From contig JAUCBJ010001563.1 of the NCBI GenBank assembly GCA_032718475.1, positions 1 through 64,000 on the forward strand: 64,000 bases of DNA. Direction: 5' to 3'. The stretch comes from Nemertoderma westbladi. Lineage: Eukaryota > Xenacoelomorpha > Nemertodermatida > Nemertodermatidae. Below, piece by piece: positions 56,701 to 64,000 of the stretch. The position numbers and the translations under genes were made by a program. A model generated the notes under the pieces. It saw nothing but the letters and a program-made list of their open reading frames with translations. It did no database searches and was not told where the DNA came from. Numbering within the stretch: position 1 is the stretch's first letter; the number at the start of each line of letters is the position of its first letter.

Positions 56701-59398
56701 AATGGCCGATTTAGTGGGGGTAGACACCTTCAAAATAAACATAGAGGGAATAGTTCTTGAGATATCGCAGAAAATGTGAAGTCCGGCACAAGTCTACATT
56801 ACCACCTTGATGTGATATGGACAAATACACTAAAAATGATATTTTGAATTATCTCAAGGAATCACGAATAGACACATCACAGAAATGATCGATATAGTGG
56901 GTGAAGACACCTTCAAAATAAGAATAGAGTCATTAGTTCTTGAGTTATTTTACAAAATGTCAAGACTATGTCCACCAATTAATACTTGATATTGAGTTGA
57001 CCCATTCCACACATTTTGTACAAAAACTATAGTGAATTAATCACTACTCTTTAATTTTGAAGTTGTCTGTATACAGTAAATCAATTTGTTGCAGTGATGT
57101 GTATATTTTTGATGCCTTAAGATAATTAGAAGTAACATTTTTGTGTATTTGTCTATAAATCATCAAGGCGGTAATGTTGACTTGTGCCGTACTTTACATT
57201 TTCTGCAATATCTCAAGATCTATTCGCTCTATGCTTGTTTTGATGGTATCTACCCCCACTAAATCGGTCATTGCGGTTCTAATGAGCATAATATTAATGC
57301 CGTAGGATAAATAAAAGTTGTCCATCATCAAAATTGAGAATAATCATTACTTGCGCCAAAGAGTAGGTTCTGGTCATTTGCCTGTGGCACTACTTCCCTT
57401 GATCCAAAAATTAAAATTTTGATATCTAACTAAGTTAGGACCCATTTGATGATATTTGATGCATGCAGGAAGTTCTTTTTTGAGTCATTGATCTTTCATC
57501 AATGTGTTATATTGTTATAAATTTCATTATGGTGCATCGCGATGGCACAAAATTTCTACCCTCTTGGGATCCGTGAAGATATAGACGAAATTGAAAGAAA
57601 TTTTTTTTGCCTTATTTTTGTACCATTTGGCAACTTTTGTGCACCGGTAGAACAATGAAATCGAAAAAAAGTAAAAAACGCACCGCCCTACTATGTATGC
57701 CAATACACCCAGCGGCATTACTAAAGTACAACGAACCTCCATCGGACATCTTGCCTTTCAAGAATACGGATGGAATTTCAAGGTTGGAAATCCTATCAAT
57801 TACCAACAAGTATATGGAGATCATTATTCTCGTTTATACTTTGATGGACCATTGACCGCACCTGGCGCCGTGTATAGCTTTATGAGTGTTCCACTTCGTC
57901 CCTCCTTAGCTATATACACGATCTTTGAAAACGCAGCACTTGCTGGATGGCTAGCCGATGTGTGCAGTCGTACCATACGCACCCACCCCTTAATACTTGG
58001 AACCAAACTCGCCAAGTTAGATTAACACAATAAATTCATCCGCTTCGAATGTTTCAGGCGCTTTCTGACTCCGTTCCGTAACGTTGATAGTCAGTTCAAG
58101 GACCGCGCTCTGACCAAACTCAGCCTAAGAGACTCAGCTGCGGAGAAGCTAAACAGCGCGGGATTTGCCCTTTTCCAGGACGTTTGTATACAGAACTTAC
58201 ATTCATCTGTTATACAAAGACCCCGAATACCCACGGGTTATTCTGTCGTGGAAGTTCAGACAGTGGGTCCGCTTGCGGAGACAGCCGCACCTACCTCAGC
58301 TATGCAATTGGAAGACGAACCAATATGCTTAGAATCTGAGGCGATTCAGCCTACAGCGCCCCGGAGCAGCGATAACGACTACGTCTTAGAGTGGTATCAA
58401 GGTCCACAATGTCTCACCGCATACGATTATCGACACGCCAACTATGTTTCTCGAAAACGTTGTCGATTATGCGCATCGAGAGACCATTTCACCCCTATGG
58501 ACTCAGACGTACCCTGCTCCTATTTCCACGAACAACCGATGATGGAGATCTATTGTGCGTATTGCAGACTTAATAACTCGCACATTTTTGCAGTCTGCCC
58601 CCAATTTATGACTCAATGCCACCACTGTCAACTTAAAGGACATGCCAGTTATAATTGCCCCTTTAACCACGATTTAGAAAGCGTAGATGAGATGATTATT
58701 GCTTATCCTGCGCTACATCCGAGCTTGGGAAGCGAACGCGGATTTACATTGTGAGTCCCGCCATCGCTATTACCCTGGACGCTCTTACGAGGGAGTTTAC
58801 GCGTTCCATCCTTATTTATTCGCGTCTGTTGAACAAAAAACACGCACACCGAGTTACGAACTAATGAAGCGTGTTGGTGAGTGTATTTCCACCAAATTTG
58901 TTCGAAAATATCTCAGGAACGTCAATCCTAACGATATTACTTCATACCATTTGATCAATTTCATCCGTCAAGACCCTGAGTATGGCGATTTATTTATCAA
59001 CTCGCACCCTTAGTTACAGGAAGTATCTCGACGGCCCTACGAATATCGAGCCCGAGAACGTGAGCTGGAAAGAACCATTAAACCGAGGAAGTTTCTCACC
59101 ACTCACGGTCCACCTACCGCCATTGTCCAGACGACCCGTCAAGGACCCGTAGGAGCTGCTGTCCTAAGACGCGCCCTAAAGGCCGTTAGACCTCGCTCCA
59201 CTGAAGTTGATATCGATCAACCAGGTACTTCGACCGGCGGATACACCGATCGTAATCCTAAACCTTCTGATGCAATTGTATTGCACCCTTCACCCAGGAG
59301 TTACAGCCCTCCTAGTAAAGTGGCTCGCCCCAAAGAGAAAAGGACTCTTGCTAGCCTCAAAAAACTGCGTAAACGCCGTCCGCGTAAGAAAGACTAAC
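53721..59398 (+). pseudogene. Large unknown 3' gene of the LTR element, about 1,400 codons, broken
   Basis: The first 736 codons (53721-55931) are open. The same frame then continues past a TGA (55929) to 56282 and resumes exactly in frame after the inserted hAT-like element (57691). It passes a TAA (58023), ends at TGA 58752, and overlaps a shifted frame (58699 on) that runs through a TAG (59011) to 59398. Visible features are: an acidic N-terminus (MTELIEDDLGIREQ); a Cys/His cluster near residue 222 (CDEC...H.H...C..H); a charged helix of about 100 residues (about 425-475, QNLEEDIERGR..LQEFLDERLQQ); and two zinc-knuckle-like motifs at 58552-58660 (CAYC..NNSH....C and CHHCQLKGHASYNC). The tail is very basic (KKLRKRRPRKKD). 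There is no signal peptide or membrane segment, so it does not look like an envelope gene. Zinc knuckles and a basic tail suggest nucleic-acid binding. I recognise no family. Confidence 0.65.
56283..57690. mobile_element. hAT-like foldback element with 8-bp target duplication
   Basis: Starts TAGGGCGGTGCG and ends CGCACCGCCCTA. The target CTATGTAT is duplicated at 56275-56282 and 57691-57698. The two arms are inverted copies for about 550 bp, with a loop of about 300 bp that itself carries a diverged arm repeat (GATATAGTGGGTGAAGACAC compared with GATTTAGTGGGGGTAGACAC). TAGGG termini and an 8-bp duplication fit the hAT superfamily. No transposase. Its insertion interrupts the 3' gene. Confidence 0.85.
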
Positions 59399-59475
59399 TG
59401 TTTAGAGTATTTTTATATTTTAGAAACTGTGATTTTTTATATTTTATAGACTAAAATCCCATTTTCTGGGAGCGG
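59399..59475 (+). other. Short spacer with candidate polypurine tract
   Basis: Only 77 bases separate the end of the 3' gene from the 3' LTR. CTGGGAGCGG immediately before the LTR is the candidate plus-strand primer tract. Confidence 0.5.
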
Positions 59476-60633
59476 TGTAAAAGCTTTTGCGGAATTAGCC
59501 GGTTATTTTCCCCGTAAAGTACTCTGTAGTTGGTTTAACAGGCATAAAAGGCCGTATCCTTACTGTACTGGTGTTTCAGTGGACATAAAAAGCCATTTCT
59601 TCTGTATGTGTACTTTAGTGGACATAATTAGCAATTCTATGTCGCAATACGCGAAATCCTCTTGAAACAGTATAGTTACTATGACGACAGCTAACAGCTG
59701 ATCTGTACACGTGTAGCTTTTTTCCTTGTTCTCTGGTGTTTCTTTGTTCGGTCAACCAATCAGAGCGATTCTCCTGCTTTTTGTACAGAAACCTCCGGGA
59801 AATCGCGCAATGCATTATGGGTCAATGTTAACATTTTGTCCTGAGCCCAGAAGACCGGCTTTGGAATCTCTGTGTTTTCAGTCTTTAGCCCAACATTAGT
59901 AGGCTTAATTATAGAACGTATATCTGTTATCTTACATATCATAACAATTTATACATTAACATTTTGCTGCTATTTACTGTCGGTTATTCATTATATCAGT
60001 TGATGGAATATTATTATATTTGGAATATCTATAAATAATTACAAAACCCTCAATCTTCTTGATATACTGAAGGTAAGAGAGACCGGTTACATATAACGAT
60101 TGCGACTTACATTAAAGTGGTTTTGAAGTGAATCTAATGCTATTTCATAGGCACTACATGTATTGGTTGTTGTTCTCTTTATATGTGACTAAAATTAGTG
60201 AAGGTCGGCAGATCGGTGTGCAGCATTGTGCAGTATTGTGTATGATTGTGACTGATAACAAAGCATCTCCTAAAGAATGCGCTATATACGTGAATCCATA
60301 GCCATCCCGTTGTGTCTAGTTTAAGTCATAACTCTGTTTACATATTTAGAGCGCCACGTCCTAAAGGAACTGTTAATATTTCCCGAAAGTGAATAATATT
60401 TGTCAGAGATTATATATTACGATCAGTCGAATAATACAGTAGGCCTACACCGCAATAAGGTTAGGCTTCCGAATCCAGTCTCCCGGATATATCCAGCGGG
60501 TGAATGGTCGCGCATAGACTGGCTTCGGCTAATGTAGTGTATCAAATACTCGTCATAGGCTAAAGACGATTTATTATCTAGAAGACATCCCAATTTGGCA
60601 GGTTAAACTGCTAAAGGTCTGAAAGCGCGAACA
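59476..60633 (+). repeat. 3' LTR
   Basis: Same termini and length as the 5' LTR. Differences noted include GTTTCAGT against GTTTTAGT, AATCAGAG against AATCGGAG, and CCCGGATA against CCCAGGTA. Roughly 1% divergence points to a fairly recent insertion. Confidence 0.9.
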
Positions 60634-61860
60634 GGGATGGTAAAGTGAAAGTAATTCAGACAAGTATTCCGGAGCCGTTTCATGTAGGCATTTATAAGTA
60701 AGAACTGCTAGTATCTTGTAGTCAATTCGTCTATGAACTGGTAGCCAATGAAGTTTTTCAAGAATGGAGATATGGTCATATTTTCTGACATTACAGAGCA
60801 ATCTAGAAGAACAGTTCTGTACATATTGCAGCTTCTTAATATATTTCTGTGGTAACCCAAAGTACAGTATAATGAATTATTCAAGTCCAACCGAGATGAG
60901 ATAAAAGCGTGAATCGCTGTCTCCAAGTCTTTTTTAGGCAAATATTTCCTAATCCGCGAAAGATTGCGAATGTATGGTAGAATGACTCCGAAACTACGTG
61001 AGCTATTTGTTTATCTATCCTCAGGTGTTCATCCTCAATAAAACCAATACTCCTGGCTGATTTATGACTTTCCTCCATTTTCCTCCGATTTGCAGCTTTT
61101 GAGCAGGCAGTTGATCAGCAAAACGCGATTGCATTAGGACCATCTCAGTCTTACCGTCATTTATTTTCATAAAATGCTTATTCATCCAATTTTTAATATC
61201 ACCAATGCAATCTGCCTAACATCAATGACCTCACTACGTTTAAATGAAACATATAGCTGTGTATCATCAGCAAACAAGTGATATTTTAGACATTGTCGCC
61301 GAATTACGTTGGAAAGGGAACGCGTATATAGTTAAAATAATAATGGCCCAAGAACAGAACCCTGTGGAACTCCATATTTCAAATACTTTTTATGTGAATA
61401 ACTATCTCCAATAAGTACTCGATAAGAGCGCTCACTAAGGTAAGAGCGAAACCAATTTAATGCATGCCCAGTTACACCAACATTATGCTCTAAAATTTGT
61501 AGTAGTATGGAATGGTCAATGGCATCAAACGCGGCACTTAAGTCGAGCTCCCCTATATGCGCTCTGAAATGGTTTATATAAAGAATGCAGGTGTAAATGA
61601 TTTATTAATTGCTGTGCAACAACCTAACCTTTTCAGTTATCTTCGCAAGAATTTTCAAGTTTGATACCGGGCGAAAGTTATTTATATGTCAGGGTTAAGA
61701 CGCCTCTTCTTAATCAATGGACGCAATACACTCTCTTTGAAGAGTTGTGGGACTTGCCTAATCGACAATGACAGATTGATTATAATTACAAACAATCGTA
61801 ACAGCAATCCAATGCATCCATGTAACACCCTAGAGGGAAGTGGATCAGATGTGCATGCAT
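60634..61860 (-). pseudogene. L2/CR1-type LINE reverse transcriptase, right half of a split copy
   Basis: Minus-strand translation, through several stops and shifts, follows the family in order: DPLPSRVLHGCIG (about 61850), VPQLFKESVLRPLIKK (about 61730), [41 protein letters not shown], the catalytic HLFADDTQLY (about 61270), then EKLHWLPVHRRIDYKI and ETAPEYLSELLSLYHP at the LTR junction. The protein resumes at 43657 on the other side of the LTR element. The copy is dead (multiple stops) and older than the LTR insertion. Confidence 0.8.
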
Positions 61861-62538
61861 ATACTGGGCATACAAGTAAATGTATGGCGTAGGGACATAC
61901 TGATCAATAATGTCGCACTGCGATATACGTTGGAAAATATATCGCTCTGGCGAATTGGTAGTGCGAAATTAATTCCATTAAATTCAATAAAATAATTCAT
62001 TATTATTATTGCATAATAAATAATGTAGTACATGATTTTCACTATATTATACTAAGATATTTTAGCGAGCGTAGAGAGGTTAATAAAGAAGCGAGGAAAC
62101 ATTGAAAATATATTTATGGAAATATTTATATACAGTAGCCGATTTTGAAATGTGGAGTTGTTTGGTTGCAGAGGCAACCGGCTATATGGATCGTAGTAGG
62201 GATATAAGTTGGAATATAAAGCAATTGTGGGTTTGTAGAGACAATACAGTATTCACACACAGGCTTTTGTTTCGATTTCTGCCAGTTACTACCGCGGTTA
62301 GGTACAGTAGTAGATTAGATGAACTGAACAGTGAACAATATTCCAGTTTTTTTTATATTGGTATTCGGATGAAACATATTTCACATGAAAAAGTGAGATG
62401 GTTTGGGACAAAATGGGATATTCGGGCGTGCCACTCCCACCGGATATCTCGTGGGACAGCGTGACTGAAACTCCAAAGCAGCGGGGAAGTTCAGTTCCGC
62501 CCGCGGAAATCAGCACACCATACTTTTGAGTTCTTTAA
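61861..62538. other. Unassigned, between LINE and piggyBac-like MITE
   Basis: AT-rich at first. A 120-codon plus-strand frame (62102-62464) has no family resemblance. The phrase TTTTAGCGAGCG.AGAGGTTAATAAAG at 62062 also occurs at about 20874, marking another dispersed repeat. Confidence 0.35.
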
Positions 62539-63206
62539 CCCTATTAGTACCGGGCTATAAAATGTTGTACAAATACCGGGAGGGGTCCCCTATATGCGCT
62601 CTGAAATGGTTTATATAAAGAATGCAGGTGTAAATGATTTATTAATTGCTGTGCAACAACCTAACCTTTTCAGTTATCTTCGCAAGAATTTTCAAGTTTG
62701 ATACCGGGCGAAAGTTATATATTTCATCGAAACGAGAACCCCAAAAAAACCCCAATTGCGTAAAAAACAAGTTTCAAACAATCAATTTTCAAAATTGACA
62801 TATTTCAAAATTTGGTGCTAGCACCAAAATTTGGCACGCGCCAAAAAAACAAGTTTGAAATTTCTAAATCAATTTATATGAACTCCATCCAACTGCTAAC
62901 ACCAAAAAACCGGTGTAAATCAAAAATAGAGATGTTACAATTCATATTTAATGAAATGTAATTTTCAAAAAACGTCTCAAAAAAAGTGCCAAAAGTAGGG
63001 TTAAAAAATGGTGCTATAACGCGAAAACTGCTCAATATTTTTGAAAATGGTTTTCACTACTAGGAAGACAATAGATTTTTGGGAAAAGTCATAAAGTTTC
63101 AGATTCTCAACTGCGTTTGTTTCAGAATTATAACAAAAAAACCACGGGAGGGGCCATATTGACCCCCACCCCCCCCCCCCCCCCCCCCCCCCCGGGTTTA
63201 ATAGGG
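62539..63206. mobile_element. piggyBac-like MITE carrying a piece of the neighbouring LINE
   Basis: Starts CCCTATTAGTACCGGG after TTAA (62535-62538) and ends CCCGGGTTTAATAGGG before TTTA (a one-base change from TTAA). It matches the repeat ending at 41171, which keeps an intact TTAA. Bases 62586-62718 are an exact copy of 61549-61681 of the LINE. A C-tract lies at about 63163-63193. No transposase frame. Confidence 0.6.
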
Positions 63207-63309
63207 TTTATAAGAGTGAAAAGCTGTTATGAGTGAAGTTTGTAATAGTTTTCGATTTTCGCATCTGTATTTGTTGATTGTACTGTATTTGTGTATGTCA
63301 TTTACCATC

Positions 63310-63570
63310 AAGAAACCCGAGACTTGGAGGCGATCCTTGACACATTTCCCGACAACCGCAGCCAAACGACGCGCTACAGAATGCAAGGAAAGCAACTGGA
63401 TCTCCACCATACCGCTCAGTCAACATAACTTCGACCTGTACCAGCCCGAGTTTCGAGACGCCATTGCGATTCGGTACGGGTGACCAATCACCATAGTGCC
63501 GAACTGCTTTGATGGCATGGGTGGGGGCCTCCTTCGATCTAAATCACGGTTTAAATTGTCAATGGGGGGG
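63310..63570 (+). pseudogene. Fragment of the satellite-associated retrotransposon family
   Basis: Translation of 63318-63480 (ATECKESNWISTIPL, then PEFRDAIAIRYG) matches residues about 331-386 of the minus-strand protein at 25847 (ATNFRSSGWISSLPI, MEFRDALAIRYG). After a TGA and a shift, GASFDLNHGLNC continues the match over the zinc cluster, but the two N-terminal cysteines are gone. It ends in a poly-G tract (63563-63587). Short, degenerate and not functional. Confidence 0.65.
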
Positions 63571-63659
63571 GGGGGGGGGGGGGGGGGCTCAAGATAATAA
63601 TTTCTGGCTGTTGTCGATGATCGATTTCAATATGACTGTAGCACTCATATTCTAGCCCA

Positions 63660-63960
63660 AAACAATTACCAATTGAGGGAAAGGAGCAGGTTAAAGAGTA
63701 AGGCTTTTCTAACCAAAACTATAAAAGATCACTTTTCCAATGAGGGGAAGGAGCAGGTTACATAGACGAGTTATTCTAACCAAAACAATAAACGAACACT
63801 TTTCCAATTGTGGGAAAGGAGCAGGTTACAGAGGCGGGCTTTTCTAACAAAAACAATAAACGATTATTTTGCCAATTAGGGAAAGAAACAGATTACAGAA
63901 ACGGCTTTTCTAACAAAAAAATAAACGACCATTTACCAAATTGAGAAAAAAGAGCACTTT
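63660..63960. repeat. Tandem array of the 67-bp module
   Basis: Four to five units spaced 66-68 bp, each with GGGAAAGGAGCAGGTTA, a TTTTCTAACCAAAACAATAAA block and a TTTTCCAATTG block. Later units are more diverged. Single copies in either orientation occur near 7095, 10268, 11238, 17204, 21497 and 42343. Confidence 0.8.
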
Positions 63961-64000
63961 ACGGCAGCACGATTTTATAGTGCTGTTTTGGCAAAAAACG

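Larger units (their letters stand above)
43658..60633 (+). mobile_element. 17-kb BEL/Pao-type LTR element with an extra 3' gene
   Basis: Bounded by two 1,158-bp LTRs that differ at about a dozen positions by eye. The 5-bp flanks are GGGGT (43653-43657) and GGGAT (60634-60638), a target duplication with one change. The element sits inside a LINE, whose frame resumes across the insertion point. Contents in order: 5' LTR, a 2.3-kb leader with internal repeats, a gag-like ORF, a gag/zinc-knuckle/protease ORF, a 1.6-kb gap, a large unknown ORF that ends 77 bases before the 3' LTR, and the 3' LTR. Reverse transcriptase, RNase H and integrase are absent, so it is non-autonomous. BEL/Pao assignment rests on the DUF1759-like gag, the protease type, and the surviving post-RNase H linker. 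Confidence 0.85.

Overview
This is eukaryotic, intron-bearing, transposon-dense DNA, most likely from a marine invertebrate animal. The grounds are a spliced DUF4806-type gene, a kinesin-9 motor gene, tRNA-derived SINEs, LINEs, a BEL/Pao-type LTR element, DNA transposons, foldback elements and two satellites. An echinoderm or hemichordate would fit, but the phylum is a guess. No bacterial, plastid or mitochondrial block is visible. Two coding units look intact enough to matter to a host or a mobile element: an intronless KIF6-like kinesin, and a transposase next to a three-exon DUF4806 gene. Almost everything else is mobile or repeated DNA.

Layout. 1-5063: unassigned DNA with a two-copy dispersed repeat and low-complexity tracts. 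5064-8035 and 8635-11110: two elements with the same architecture (CAGTC..GAGA inverted termini, 5-bp target duplications, subterminal palindromes, no transposase). 12111-13250: a 62-bp satellite, fused directly to a fragment (13251-13877) of the same gag-like gene found whole at 47129-49138. 14639-17400: foldback and short repeats. 17415-19775: EnSpm/CACTA-like transposase. 19790-22678: DUF4806 gene. 22858-28796: a 34-bp satellite split by a 5'-truncated non-LTR retrotransposon with a restriction-like endonuclease (25558-27776). 28797-36100: MITE-like hairpins, a 346-bp tandem duplication, a LINE remnant and a SINE pair carrying a hammerhead-like core. 36716-39319: the kinesin. 39540-43657: SINE, piggyBac-like repeat, microsatellite, and one end of a LINE.

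43658-60633 is a single 17-kb LTR element with 1,158-bp LTRs (TG...CA). It inserted into a LINE whose two halves lie at 43500-43657 and 60634-61860. The element keeps a gag-like first ORF and a DUF1759/zinc-knuckle/aspartic-protease ORF. It has lost reverse transcriptase, RNase H and integrase, and carries a downstream gene of about 1,400 codons that I do not recognise. That gene is now broken by in-frame stops, one frameshift and a 1.4-kb hAT-like foldback insertion.

How the parts act together: the transposase and DUF4806 gene probably form one DNA-transposon module. The 17-kb element could only move with enzymes supplied by a relative. Nested insertions give a relative order: LINE, then LTR element, then hAT-like foldback. 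The right edge (62539-64000) holds a piggyBac-like MITE carrying an exact 133-bp copy of the neighbouring LINE, a degenerate fragment of the satellite-associated retrotransposon family, and a tandem array of a 67-bp module found singly elsewhere in the window.
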